Origin: Streptomyces griseus
GTDB taxonomy: Bacteria > Actinomycetota > Actinomycetes > Streptomycetales > Streptomycetaceae
Assembly (NCBI RefSeq): GCF_001715295.1
Contig: NZ_MDKB01000002.1
Span: 1,013,522-1,077,521 of the forward strand
Direction: 5' to 3'
Length of the DNA stretch: 64,000 nt
Shown piece after piece: positions 46,713-55,012 of this stretch; the stretch's first letter is position 1, and the number at the start of each line of letters is the position of its first letter. The notes below the pieces were generated by a model. The model had not been told where the DNA came from and ran no database searches. It saw only the letters and a list, made by a program, of their open reading frames with translations. The translations under genes and the position numbers were made by a program.

Positions 46713-47549
46713 CTAGCGCTTCTTGTTCGTCTTGCGGCGGCGGACGATGTACTTGCTCGATGCCTTCTTCGGCGAGCGAGTACGACCCTCCTTCTGACCC
46801 CACGGCGAGACCGGGTGACGTCCACCGGAGGTCTTGCCTTCACCACCACCGTGCGGGTGGTCAACCGGGTTCATCGCGACACCGCGGACGGTCGGGCGGA
46901 CGCCCTTCCAGCGCATGCGGCCGGCCTTGCCCCAGTTGATGTTCGACTGCTCGGCGTTGCCGACCTCGCCGATGGTGGCGCGGCAGCGGGCGTCGACCAG
47001 CCGGATCTCTCCGGACGGCATACGAAGGTGGGCCATGGTGCCCTCCTTCGCCAGCAGCTGCACGGAGGCACCCGCGGAACGGGCGAACTTCGCGCCGCCG
47101 CCGGGCCGCAGCTCGATGGCGTGGATGGTCGTACCGACCGGGATGTTGCGCAGCGCCAGGTTGTTGCCCGGCTTGATGTCTGCGGTCGGCCCGTTCTCGA
47201 CGCGGTCACCCTGCGACAGACCACGGGGGGCGACGATGTAACGCTTCTCGCCGTCCGCGTAGTGCAGCAGCGCGATGCGCGCGGTGCGGTTCGGGTCGTA
47301 CTCGATGTGCGCGACCTTGGCCGGCACGCCGTCCTTGTCGTGACGACGGAAGTCGATCACACGGTAGGCGCGCTTGTGGCCACCACCCTGGTGGCGAACG
47401 GTCACACGACCGGCGTTGTTACGGCCGCCCTTGCTGTGCAGGGGGCGGACCAGCGACTTCTCCGGCGTGGACCGCGTGATCTCGACAAAGTCGGCGACGC
47501 TGGAGCCACGACGGCCCGGGGTCGTCGGCTTGTACTTGCGGATACCCAT
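46713..47549 (-). CDS. rplB: 50S ribosomal protein L2
   Basis: A 278-residue L2, needed for peptidyl transferase function. Seen: [54 protein letters not shown], and the catalytic-region [20 protein letters not shown]. It is 49 nt after rplW. Confidence 0.98.
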   Translation of the reverse strand: MGIRKYKPTTPGRRGSSVADFVEITRSTPEKSLVRPLHSKGGRNNAGRVTVRHQGGGHKRAYRVIDFRRHDKDGVPAKVAHIEYDPNRTARIALLHYADGEKRYIVAPRGLSQGDRVENGPTADIKPGNNLALRNIPVGTTIHAIELRPGGGAKFARSAGASVQLLAKEGTMAHLRMPSGEIRLVDARCRATIGEVGNAEQSNINWGKAGRMRWKGVRPTVRGVAMNPVDHPHGGGEGKTSGGRHPVSPWGQKEGRTRSPKKASSKYIVRRRKTNKKR

Positions 47550-47598
47550 TGTCTCTCAGTCCTCGGAAGAATTCCGGATCCTGGACGACTCGACCTCA

Positions 47599-47922
47599 CT
47601 AGGAGGTCGGGCCGCCGAAGATGTCGATACGGTCGCCCTCGGCGAGGGTCACGATGGCGCGCTTGGTGTCAGCGCGCTTGCCGAAGCCGGTCTTGGTGCG
47701 CTTGCGCTTGCCCTGCCGGTTGATCGTGTTGACCCCGGTGACCTTGACCGAGAAGACCGCTTCCACGGCCTGCTTGATCTGGGTCTTGTTGGAGCCGGGC
47801 GCGACGATGAACGTGTACTTGTTCTCGTCGAGCAGCGCGTAGCTCTTCTCGGAAACGACCGGCTTGACGAGAACGTCGCGCGGGTCCGAGTAGGTCTTGC
47901 TGGTAACGGTCGCCTCACTCAT
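47599..47922 (-). CDS. rplW: 50S ribosomal protein L23
   Basis: A 107-residue L23 at the exit tunnel, docking site of trigger factor and SRP ([38 protein letters not shown]). ATG overlaps the rplD stop by 1 nt. Confidence 0.97.
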   Translation of the reverse strand: MSEATVTSKTYSDPRDVLVKPVVSEKSYALLDENKYTFIVAPGSNKTQIKQAVEAVFSVKVTGVNTINRQGKRKRTKTGFGKRADTKRAIVTLAEGDRIDIFGGPTS

Positions 47923-48572
47923 CAGGCGGCGCTCCCTTCGGTCTCAGCGGTCTGGGGGCCAGACACGAAGGACTCGAAAGCGGCCTGGGTGAAGACCACG
48001 TCGTCAGAGACGATCACGTCGTACGTGTTCAGCTGGCCCGGCTCCAGGATGTGCACCTGGGGCAGGTTGCGCGCGGACAGCCACGCGGCCTCGTCGGCAC
48101 GCTCGACGACCAGGAGCAGGTTGCTGCGCTCCGAGATCTTGCCGAGCAGCGTCTTGGCGGCCTTGGTGGAGATCCCACCCTCGACCACGCCGGTGACGAC
48201 GTGGATGCGGGAGTGACGCGCCCGGTCCGAGAGGGCACCGCGCAGGGCGGCGGCCTTCATCTTCTTGGGGGTGCGCTGGGAGTAGTCACGCGGCTGCGGG
48301 CCGTGGACGACGCCACCGCCGGCGAACTGCGGCGCACGGGTCGAACCCTGGCGCGCGCGGCCGGTGCCCTTCTGGCGGTACGGCTTGCGCCCACCACCAC
48401 GGACTTCGCCGCGGGTCTTGGTCTTGTGCGTGCCCTGACGGGCAGCTGCCAGCTGTGCGACGACGACCTGGTGGATCAGCGGAACGCTGGTCTTCGCGTC
48501 GAAGATCTCCGCGGGGAGCTCGACGGTACCGGCCTTGTCGCCTGCCGGCGAAAGGATGTCAATGGTGCTCAT
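47922..48572 (-). CDS. rplD: 50S ribosomal protein L4
   Basis: A 216-residue L4 with the tunnel loop [20 protein letters not shown] and [20 protein letters not shown]. The ATG precedes [14 protein letters not shown]. In E. coli L4 autoregulates the S10 operon; the long leader upstream of rpsJ could host such control, but no binding site is recognised. It is 4 nt after rplC. Confidence 0.97.
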   Translation of the reverse strand: MSTIDILSPAGDKAGTVELPAEIFDAKTSVPLIHQVVVAQLAAARQGTHKTKTRGEVRGGGRKPYRQKGTGRARQGSTRAPQFAGGGVVHGPQPRDYSQRTPKKMKAAALRGALSDRARHSRIHVVTGVVEGGISTKAAKTLLGKISERSNLLLVVERADEAAWLSARNLPQVHILEPGQLNTYDVIVSDDVVFTQAAFESFVSGPQTAETEGSAA

Positions 48573-48576
48573 TACC

Positions 48577-49221
48577 TCAAGCCCCCTTGGCCGCGGTACG
48601 GACCAGGACGAGGCCGCCGTTCGGACCGGGGACCGCGCCCTTGATGAGGAGCAGACCCTTCTCCGCGTCAACCGCGTGGATGGTCAGGTTCTGGGTGGTG
48701 ACGCGCTCGTTGCCCATCCGGCCGGCCATGCGCATGCCCTTGAAGACACGCCCAGGGGTGGCGCAGCCACCGATCGAACCGGGGGAACGGTGCTTGCGCT
48801 GGACGCCGTGTCCGGCGCCGAGGCCCTTGAAGTTGTGACGCTTCATGACACCGGCGAAGCCCTTGCCCTTGCTGTTGCCCGTGACGTCGACCTTGACGCC
48901 GGACTCGAACACCTCGGCAGTGACCTCCTGGCCCAGCGTGTACTCGCTGGCGTCAGGGGTGCGGAGCTCCACCAGGTGGCGGCGCGGGGTGACGTCGGCC
49001 TTGGCGAAGTGACCCTTGAGGGGCTTGTTCACCTTGCGCGGGTCGATCTCGCCGAAGGCGATCTGGACCGACTCGTAGCCGTCGCTGTCGTTGGTGCGGA
49101 CCTGGGTGACGACACAGGGCCCGGCCTTGACGACGGTCACCGGGACGACCCGGTTGTTCTCGTCCCAGACCTGGGTCATGCCGAGCTTCTCGCCCAGGAC
49201 GCCCTTAATGTTCTTTGCCAT
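48577..49221 (-). CDS. rplC: 50S ribosomal protein L3
   Basis: A 214-residue L3 ([58 protein letters not shown]). The Met before AKNIKG matches the family start. It is 13 nt after rpsJ. Confidence 0.98.
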   Translation of the reverse strand: MAKNIKGVLGEKLGMTQVWDENNRVVPVTVVKAGPCVVTQVRTNDSDGYESVQIAFGEIDPRKVNKPLKGHFAKADVTPRRHLVELRTPDASEYTLGQEVTAEVFESGVKVDVTGNSKGKGFAGVMKRHNFKGLGAGHGVQRKHRSPGSIGGCATPGRVFKGMRMAGRMGNERVTTQNLTIHAVDAEKGLLLIKGAVPGPNGGLVLVRTAAKGA

Positions 49222-49234
49222 CTCGCGCGTCACC

Positions 49235-49543
49235 TCAGAGCTTGATCTCGATGTCGACGCCCGCCGGCAGGTCGAGACGCATGAGCGAGTCGACCGTCTT
49301 CGGCGTGGGGTCGAGGATGTCGATGAGGCGCTTGTGCGTGCGCATCTCGAAGTGCTCGCGCGAGTCCTTGTACTTGTGCGGCGACTTGATGACGCAGTAC
49401 ACGTTCTTCTCAGTGGGCAGCGGCACCGGGCCTGCGACCGACGCACCAGTGCGGGTCACCGTCTCGACGATCTTCTTCGCCGAGGAGTCGATGACCTCGT
49501 GGTCGTAGGCCTTGAGCCGGATGCGGATCTTCTGTCCCGCCAT
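49235..49543 (-). CDS. rpsJ: 30S ribosomal protein S10
   Basis: A 102-residue S10 ([40 protein letters not shown]), also the transcription-antitermination NusE factor. It is the first gene of the 16-kb leftward r-protein run. The Shine-Dalgarno (AGGAC) is weak and 10 nt away; the leader from the predicted promoter is about 350 nt. Confidence 0.98.
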   Translation of the reverse strand: MAGQKIRIRLKAYDHEVIDSSAKKIVETVTRTGASVAGPVPLPTEKNVYCVIKSPHKYKDSREHFEMRTHKRLIDILDPTPKTVDSLMRLDLPAGVDIEIKL

Positions 49544-49833
49544 GGCTACTAGTAGTCCTGTCTCTCGATCACGCTCTGGCTCCCGGGAGTTCTCGTAACT
49601 CCGCCTCCGACCCACGCGGTCGGGCGTGTCGCATCCCCTCTACGTAGAAGTCCCGAAGGATTTCCCAACCAAGGGGGTGCGGGCCGAAACCGCGCTGCCG
49701 GGGGCGAAACCCCACCGGGCGCCTGGTCGGTGCCCCACTGACGCTTCCCGGAAGATTCCCGTACGTCCGGCCCTGGGGGCCGACGAGTACTGTGGGACTC
49801 GCTTCCGGTCCTCCCGGCGGGAGGCGCGCAGCA

Positions 49834-49864
49834 TTGACACTCAACCGAGCAACCTGGCTAGTGT
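49834..49864 (+). promoter_or_regulatory. candidate rightward promoter (TTGACA-N19-TAGTGT)
   Basis: TTGACA at 49834-49839 and TAGTGT at 49859-49864, spacing 19 nt, slightly long. It would transcribe toward the Rpn-type gene with a ~190-nt leader and overlap the start of the S10 transcript in antisense by a few tens of nt. Confidence 0.35.
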
Positions 49865-49901
49865 GCCATACGGGTCGGCGGCCTGGCCAATCGGGCTGAG
49901 G

Positions 49902-49930
49902 ATCCTACCCCTTGCGTGGGAGCACTCAAA
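49902..49930 (-). promoter_or_regulatory. predicted S10 operon promoter
   Basis: Minus strand TTTGAG (49925-49930), 17-nt spacer, TAGGAT (49902-49907). The -10 is a perfect TAGRRT; the -35 is a partial match. Position fits transcription of rpsJ. Confidence 0.5.
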
Positions 49931-50050
49931 CGCAAGCGCCTTTTCGGAGCCCCCTCGGACCCCTCCCCGGTCATCGCGCAATCGTGCGATGCGTCACCGA
50001 ATCGGGTGAAAAGATCGCGATCCGGCATATGTCAGGCGAATCCTCCCCCC

Positions 50051-50056
50051 TAGGGT
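50051..50056 (+). promoter_or_regulatory. candidate -10 box, leaderless Rpn-type gene
   Basis: TAGGGT (TAGRRT) with 7 nt to the ATG at 50064; no good -35 and no Shine-Dalgarno. Confidence 0.4.
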
Positions 50057-50063
50057 CCGGATC

Positions 50064-50963
50064 ATGGTCAATTCATCGCACGAGGCGATGCACCGGATCT
50101 TCCAGGAAGACCCGGGCATCTTCACGAGGACGTTCAGGACACTGGGCATCCCTTTCCCCGAGACGGTCGCGGTCTCGGTCCTCACGACGGATCTCACCGA
50201 GACCCAGCCCCTGGAACGGCGCCTCGACACCTTGCTGCGGGTGGAGACGGCCGACGGCAGGCCCTACCTCCTGGCCGTCGAGGCGCAGGGCAGGAAGGAC
50301 CCCGCCAAGCCCAGCAGTTGGACGTACTACCTCGCCCACCTCAACGCCAAGTACGGCATCGATCCCGTGCTGCTCGTCGTCTGCCAGGACGAGCCCACGG
50401 CGCGATGGGCCGCGCGGCCCATTCACGTCGGACCGCCGGAATGGCCGTCGCTCACCGCACGGCCGCTGGTTCTGGGCCCGCACAACGTGCCGGCGGTGAC
50501 CGATCCGTCGGTGGCGGCGCGCGATCTCCCCCTGGCCACCTTTTCGGCGATTACACATGGTAAGGACGTGAATGCGCCTGCCATACTCGAAGCGCTGGCC
50601 ACCGCGTTGAAGACAGTCGACGAAGACACCGCACTCGTCTTCGGCGAACTCACCGAACTCGGCCTGGGTACGACCCCGGCCGCTCAGATCTGGAGGGACC
50701 TCATGGCCATCGACCTCTCATTCTTCCGCTCGGAGACCTCCCAGCGGTTGCGCGCCGAAGGCCTGGCCAAGGGCATGGCGGAGGGTAAGGCGAAGGGCCT
50801 GGCGGAGGCCGTGGTGAAGGTGCTGGAGCGCCGCGGTGTCGCGGTCACCGATGCCGTCCGTGACCGCGTGCACGCCTGCACCGACGCGGAGACGCTCGAC
50901 CGCTGGCTGATGCGCGCGCTCACCGCCGCGACGGCCGAGGACGTCTTCACCGAGGCCTCGTAG
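50064..50963 (+). CDS. Rpn/YhgA-type PD-(D/E)XK nuclease-like protein
   Basis: A 299-residue protein starting MVNSSHEAMHRIFQEDPGIF. The core resembles PD-(D/E)XK nucleases of the recombination-promoting nuclease / transposase-associated group: D in RRLDTLLRVE, then LLAVEAQGRKD (E-x-Q variant) and a helix WTYYLAHLNAKYGIDP. A repetitive Gly/Lys/Ala helix (LAKGMAEGKAKGLAEAVVKV) precedes the C-terminus. Such proteins occur in many copies in Streptomyces and their role is unknown. No transposase partner or terminal repeats are seen. It lies in the island between the S10 and str operons. Confidence 0.75.
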   Translation: MVNSSHEAMHRIFQEDPGIFTRTFRTLGIPFPETVAVSVLTTDLTETQPLERRLDTLLRVETADGRPYLLAVEAQGRKDPAKPSSWTYYLAHLNAKYGIDPVLLVVCQDEPTARWAARPIHVGPPEWPSLTARPLVLGPHNVPAVTDPSVAARDLPLATFSAITHGKDVNAPAILEALATALKTVDEDTALVFGELTELGLGTTPAAQIWRDLMAIDLSFFRSETSQRLRAEGLAKGMAEGKAKGLAEAVVKVLERRGVAVTDAVRDRVHACTDAETLDRWLMRALTAATAEDVFTEAS

Positions 50964-51185
50964 GAGTCGGGGCCGTACCGGGCGCGCACCCCTGCGGTAC
51001 CCGCCCGGCTCCTGGCCCGTGCCGGCACCGCGGGCTCACCGGCCCGTCCGTGTGACGGGGCCGCTTCGACCGGCGGCGGCCACGAGAGCCCCGGCTTCCC
51101 CCCGGGACGCGGGGGAGCAGGGGTACGTGTACGCCGCTCTCCCACCGGAGCCGAGCCGGCCGCCCCGGCCGGCGGCCTCGGATGC

Positions 51186-52205
51186 TCAGCGGCGGCGAAG
51201 GGCCGGGTCGAGCAGCGCCGGCCGGGTGTCGTTCTTCTCGTGCGCGGCGAGATCCACTCCAGGGGCGACGATCCCGTCGATCGCGTCGAGCACGTCGGCG
51301 GAGAGCACGGTGTCGGCGGCGGCGAGCTGAGCGTGCAGGTGCTCCAGGGTGCGGGGGCCGATGATCGCGCTCGTCACGGCGGGGTGCGCGGTCACGAACG
51401 CCAGCGCCAGCTGGATCATGGTCAGTCCGGCCTCGTCGGCGACCGCGGCCACCTTCTCGACGGCGTCGAGCCTGGCCCGGTTGGCGGGGAGGGACAGGTC
51501 GAACCGGTCCGGCATGATCGTGGAGCGGCTTGTGGTGACGGGCCGGCCCTCACGGACCGCACCGGACAGCCAGCCCGAGGCCAGCGGGCTCCAGGCGAGC
51601 ACACCGAGCCCGTACTCCTGGGTCACGGGCAGCACGTCGGTCTCGATGCCGCGCTGCAGGATCGAGTAGCTCGGCTGTTCCGTGACGTACCGGCCGAGGC
51701 GGTGTTCCCGCGCGGCCCACTGCCCCTGCACGATGCGGTACGCGGGGAAGGTCGAGGAGCCGAAGTAGCGGATCTTTCCCGCGCGCTGCAGATCGGTCAG
51801 CGCCGACAGGGTCTCCTCGTCGCTGGTGCGCGGGTCCCACCGGTGGATCTGGTAGAGGTCGACGTGGTCGACGCCGAGGCGGCGCAGGCTGTTGTCCAGT
51901 TCGGTGACCAGCCAGCGGCGCGAGGCGCCCCGGTGGTTGCGCTCGCCGCCCATCGGCAGGCTCACCTTGGTGGCCAGCACGATGTCGTCGCGGCGGCCGG
52001 CGATGGCCTTGCCGACCATCTCCTCCGACTCGCCGCCGCTGTACATGTCGGCGGTGTCGATGACATTGATGCCGCCTTCGAGAGCGGCGTCGACGATGGC
52101 GGTGGCCTCGTCCTGGGTGGTGCGCCCGATGGCGCCGAAGTTCATCGCGCCGAGCGCGAGGGAGCTGACCTGGACGCCGGTGCGGCCCAGAGTGCGGTAC
52201 TGCAT
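51186..52205 (-). CDS. aldo/keto reductase
   Basis: A 339-residue NADPH-dependent TIM-barrel oxidoreductase (MQYRTLGRTGVQVSSLALGA). The catalytic tetrad is visible: Asp and Tyr in DTADMYSGG, Lys in ATKVSLP, His in QIHRWDP; the cofactor site TSAIIGPRTLEHL is near the C-terminus. A GGAGGAACACGGC Shine-Dalgarno precedes the ATG. It is divergent from a TetR gene, and a large inverted repeat overlaps its TATCGT -10-like box (52307-52312), so repression by that TetR is likely. The substrate is unknown. Confidence 0.92.
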   Translation of the reverse strand: MQYRTLGRTGVQVSSLALGAMNFGAIGRTTQDEATAIVDAALEGGINVIDTADMYSGGESEEMVGKAIAGRRDDIVLATKVSLPMGGERNHRGASRRWLVTELDNSLRRLGVDHVDLYQIHRWDPRTSDEETLSALTDLQRAGKIRYFGSSTFPAYRIVQGQWAAREHRLGRYVTEQPSYSILQRGIETDVLPVTQEYGLGVLAWSPLASGWLSGAVREGRPVTTSRSTIMPDRFDLSLPANRARLDAVEKVAAVADEAGLTMIQLALAFVTAHPAVTSAIIGPRTLEHLHAQLAAADTVLSADVLDAIDGIVAPGVDLAAHEKNDTRPALLDPALRRR

Positions 52206-52285
52206 GCCGTGTTCCTCCGTTGAGGGTGAGAGCGTGGTGGCACACGCATGGCTTGGCCGCAGGCCCCCGCTCTGACATCATGAGC

Positions 52286-52330
52286 AAGCGGAACCCTGCT
52301 CCGCTAACGATACGGAGCAGTGTTCCGCTT
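52286..52330. promoter_or_regulatory. large inverted-repeat operator between AKR and TetR genes
   Basis: AAGCGGAACCCTGCTCCG (52286-52303), 9-nt spacer, CGGAGCAGTGTTCCGCTT (52313-52330): 17 of 18 positions complementary. Each arm is itself close to palindromic (CGGAACNNTGCTCCG), so two TetR dimers may bind side by side. It covers the -10 of the aldo/keto reductase gene. Confidence 0.8.
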
Positions 52331-52372
52331 TGCAAGGCCGGCGAGGGAACCAGCACGGGACGGAGTGGCGCG

Positions 52373-52972
52373 GTGAACGACATCGACGAGGGCGCGGGGC
52401 AGGCCGCAGGCCGGTCCAGGTCCAAGCGGGCGGACGCCCGGCGCAACGAGGAGACGCTGCTCGACGCGGCCGCGGCCGCGTTCGTGGCATCCGGCGTGGA
52501 GGCCCCGGTACGCGACATCGCGGCCAGGGCCGGCGTGGGAATGGGCACGATCTACCGCCACTTCCCTACGCGGGCGGATCTCATCGTCGCCGTCTACCGG
52601 CACCAGATCGAGGCCTGCGCCGAGGCCGGTCCCGCCCTGCTGGCGACCAGTGCGACGCCGCACGCCGCACTGGGGCGGTGGGTCGACCTCTTCGTCGACT
52701 TCCTGGTCACCAAGCACGGACTCGCCGCCGTCCTGCAGTCCGACAGCCCCGGCTTCGAGGCCCTGCACGCCTCTTTCCTCGACCGCCTGCTGCCCGTGTG
52801 CGGCCAACTGCTGGACGCGGCGGCCGAGTCCGGCGAGATCCGCTCCGACCTCAAGGCCTACGAGCTCATGCGGGGCGTCGGGAACCTCTGCATCGGCGCG
52901 GAGAGCGACGCGAAGTACGACGCCCGCCGACTGGTCTCACTCCTCATCGAGGGACTCCGCCACCCGGGCTGA
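52373..52972 (+). CDS. TetR/AcrR family transcriptional regulator
   Basis: A 199-residue repressor. The N-terminal HTH is clear: RRNEETLLDAAAAAFVASGV, VRDIAARAGVGMGTIYRHFP (about 41-60). The ligand domain spans about 75-199. The GTG at 52373 has GGAG at 7-nt spacing. Upstream in-frame codons would place the start inside the operator and are rejected. It probably controls itself and the divergent aldo/keto reductase. Confidence 0.92.
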   Translation: MNDIDEGAGQAAGRSRSKRADARRNEETLLDAAAAAFVASGVEAPVRDIAARAGVGMGTIYRHFPTRADLIVAVYRHQIEACAEAGPALLATSATPHAALGRWVDLFVDFLVTKHGLAAVLQSDSPGFEALHASFLDRLLPVCGQLLDAAAESGEIRSDLKAYELMRGVGNLCIGAESDAKYDARRLVSLLIEGLRHPG

Positions 52973-53005
52973 CCGGCGGCCGGGCAGTACGCGAGGAAAC
53001 GCGCA

Positions 53006-53039
53006 GAGGTCCCCCGCCCGGGCTCGGGTGGGGGACCTC
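53006..53039. terminator. bidirectional terminator between TetR and DUF397 genes
   Basis: GAGGTCCCCC / GGGGGACCTC 10-bp stem continued by CCCG/CGGG with one wobble pair and a GGCT loop, between convergent stops at 52972 and 53060. Confidence 0.8.
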
Positions 53040-53059
53040 CGGGGTGGTGACCGGTGGAG

Positions 53060-53266
53060 TCAGCTTCCGGCTGTGTGCGAGACGAAGTCCGCCCATGCGC
53101 CGGGAGTGAACCCGAGCTGCGGGCCCCGCACGTTCTTGGAGTCGCGCACGTGGACCGTACGGGGGGCGGTCGCGACCTCGACGCAGTCGGGGCCGTCATT
53201 GCTGCTGTAGCTGCTCTTGTGCCATATCAGCGCGGAAGCGTCTCCGGCAGCGGACTTGAGGATCAT
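53060..53266 (-). CDS. DUF397 domain-containing protein
   Basis: A 68-residue protein with the DUF397 hallmark WHKSSYSSNDGPDCVEVA, RTVHVRDSKN and FTPGAWADFV. These small proteins pair with WhiJ-type XRE regulators, and some pairs behave like toxin-antitoxin or developmental modules. The ATG overlaps the TGA of the upstream XRE gene (ATGA, 53263-53266), giving translational coupling. Confidence 0.93.
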   Translation of the reverse strand: MILKSAAGDASALIWHKSSYSSNDGPDCVEVATAPRTVHVRDSKNVRGPQLGFTPGAWADFVSHTAGS

Positions 53267-54147
53267 GTCTCTCCCCGCACTTTCTCGATGAAGGCCAGGG
53301 ACTCACGCGGTGTGAGCGCCTGGGCACGGATCATTCCATACCGCATCTCAAGGATCTGGACCTCCCTGGGATCGGAGATCAGACGGCTGGTGAGCTGTGC
53401 TTCCGAGTAGCCCACCGTCGTGCCGTCGTTGATCTTCAGTACCCGGAGCTCTCCGGCCATTCCGGCGTGCTCTTCACATCCCGTCGGCATCACCTGGATC
53501 TCCACATGCCGCAACTGACCGATCGCCGAGAGGCGTTCAAGCTGGCGTAGCAACACCATCCTGCCGCCGATCGGACGCCGGAGCGTCACCTCTTCCAGGA
53601 CGAACGTGAGCAGAGGAGCGGGCCGACGGTCGTAGATGACCTGTCGGGCCATGCGTCCGGCCACGTGCCTGTCGATCTCGTCCTCGCCGTAAGCCGGTCG
53701 GCGCATGGCGAACAGTGCTCGCGCGTACTCCTCCGTCTGGAGAAGTCCATGCATGTTGTGGTTGCTGTACGCGCCCAACTCGCCTGCCTGGGCCTCCAAC
53801 TTGGCCAGATCCCGCACCTTCTTCGGGTACCGGGCCTCCGCCACGTCCCCCTGCATCGCGGCGATCTTCCCGCCCGCCCCCAGAACCCGGTCCGCGTTGT
53901 CCAGGAACTCGGGCTTCGGGGCCCGACGGCCTCGCTCGACGCAGGAGACCATCTCCTCGCTGTATCCGATGGCCGCGCCCAGCTCCGCCTGTCGCAGGCC
54001 GGCGGCCTCGCGCCAGAGCTTGATCTGCCGGCCGACCGCCTTCATCACCGCACCGGAGTCGTCCTCCAGGCCGGCGTCCCAGCGCGGACCGTCCGCACCG
54101 TCCGTCGTCCCCTCCGCCTGTCCCGCCTCACCGCTGTCCACGCTCAT
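53263..54147 (-). CDS. XRE-family HTH regulator with DUF5753 (WhiJ-like)
   Basis: A 294-residue protein. HTH_XRE at about 36-92 (VGRQIKLWREAAGLRQAELG, GYSEEMVSCVERGRRAPKPE), then the DUF5753 sensor-like domain from about 110 (LAKLEAQAGELGAYSNHNMH, LLTFVLEEVTLRRPIGG, HVEIQVMP). The first ~35 residues are an acidic, Gly-rich extension. A GGAGGTGGG precedes the ATG. With DUF397 downstream and a divergent HATPase gene it forms the whiJ/abaA-like triad of streptomycetes, usually linked to development or antibiotic control; the role here is inferred. Confidence 0.92.
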   Translation of the reverse strand: MSVDSGEAGQAEGTTDGADGPRWDAGLEDDSGAVMKAVGRQIKLWREAAGLRQAELGAAIGYSEEMVSCVERGRRAPKPEFLDNADRVLGAGGKIAAMQGDVAEARYPKKVRDLAKLEAQAGELGAYSNHNMHGLLQTEEYARALFAMRRPAYGEDEIDRHVAGRMARQVIYDRRPAPLLTFVLEEVTLRRPIGGRMVLLRQLERLSAIGQLRHVEIQVMPTGCEEHAGMAGELRVLKINDGTTVGYSEAQLTSRLISDPREVQILEMRYGMIRAQALTPRESLAFIEKVRGET

Positions 54148-54295
54148 GCGCGCCCACCTCCGTCGTACTCGTGTCCAACGGCTCCCGGTGCCGGCTGGTC
54201 ACGGCGTACAGACCGGACCGCTGGGGACCCTCAGCCGGACAAGGGCTCTCCGTACGGGCGTCAGTCCTTCCAAGAGCAGGCACGGAACGACCACG

Positions 54296-54733
54296 GTGAG
54301 TGACGTGAATCGAGAAATCACCCGAACCGAACATTCCGCTCTCACCCGGCAGTTCACCGTGCTGCTCTCCCCCACCCGCCGGGCGGCCCGGCTCGCCCGC
54401 CTCCTCACCACGGCGCACCTCGGCGACTGGGGACTGCCCACGGAGGCTGCCGCGCACATCGTCGCCGAGCTGGCAGCCAACGCCGTGTTCCACGGCCGCG
54501 TACCCGGGCGGGACTTCCGGCTGGGCCTCAGCGTCCGTGGCCCGGTGCTGCGGATCGAGGTGACCGACGCCAGGGGCGAACGGCTGCCGCCCGGCGCCGT
54601 GACCGTCCCCGGTCCGGAGGAGGAATCCGGGCGCGGCCTGGTGATCGTCGCGACGCTCGCGGACCGTTGGGGTGTCGTCCCCGGACCCGTGCCGCGCAAG
54701 ACGGTGTGGGCGGAGATCGACCTCGCCCCGTGA
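54296..54733 (+). CDS. ATP-binding protein, HATPase_c (RsbW/AbaA-like) family
   Basis: A 145-residue GHKL-fold protein: N box IVAELAANAVFHG (E58, N62), G1 box EVTDARGERLP (D91) and G2 ESGRGLVIVATLADRWGV. It resembles anti-sigma kinase-like proteins that lack a fused sensor. GTG 54296 is used; GTG 54305 is possible. It is divergent (148-nt gap) from the XRE-DUF5753 gene. Whether it phosphorylates a partner cannot be told; no STAS antagonist gene is nearby. Confidence 0.88.
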   Translation: MSDVNREITRTEHSALTRQFTVLLSPTRRAARLARLLTTAHLGDWGLPTEAAAHIVAELAANAVFHGRVPGRDFRLGLSVRGPVLRIEVTDARGERLPPGAVTVPGPEEESGRGLVIVATLADRWGVVPGPVPRKTVWAEIDLAP

Positions 54734-54739
54734 CGGGCG

Positions 54740-54769
54740 CACCGGGTCGTGGGGGCCCACGACCCGGTG
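54740..54769 (+). terminator. terminator after the HATPase gene; repeated stem type
   Basis: CACCGGGTCGTGGG / CCCACGACCCGGTG, perfect 14-bp stem with a minimal loop, 6 nt after the stop. The same ACCGGGTCGTG / CACGACCCGGT stem occurs again at 58454-58481. Confidence 0.8.
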
Positions 54770-55012
54770 GACCGTGTCCTGGTCCCCCACGACACCTAAA
54801 GCTCTTGAGAACGTAGGGACATCACCTTCCCCACCCGACCCGACCCCGCCCAGGTCCAGGTCACTCGCGCGGGTGACATAGGGCAACTGGGCTGGATTTG
54901 GGACGGGTTGCCGGGCATATGCTCGGCGCGACCATCACAGACATGCGACGGCCCCCGCCGGGACGGCAATCCCGAACGAGGGCCTGACCACCGAGGAAGT
55001 AGGAGCTTCCCG

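Larger units (their letters stand above)
49544..50063. other. rpsJ leader and divergent promoter region, 520 nt
   Basis: No protein gene is supported. It contains the predicted S10 promoter (49902-49930, leftward), an opposing HrdB-like hexamer pair (49834-49864, rightward), a CCTCCC/GGGAGG hairpin near 49810-49825, and a TAGGGT box just before the Rpn-type gene. The ~350-nt leftward leader is rich in short stems and could carry regulation of the S10 operon. Confidence 0.55.
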
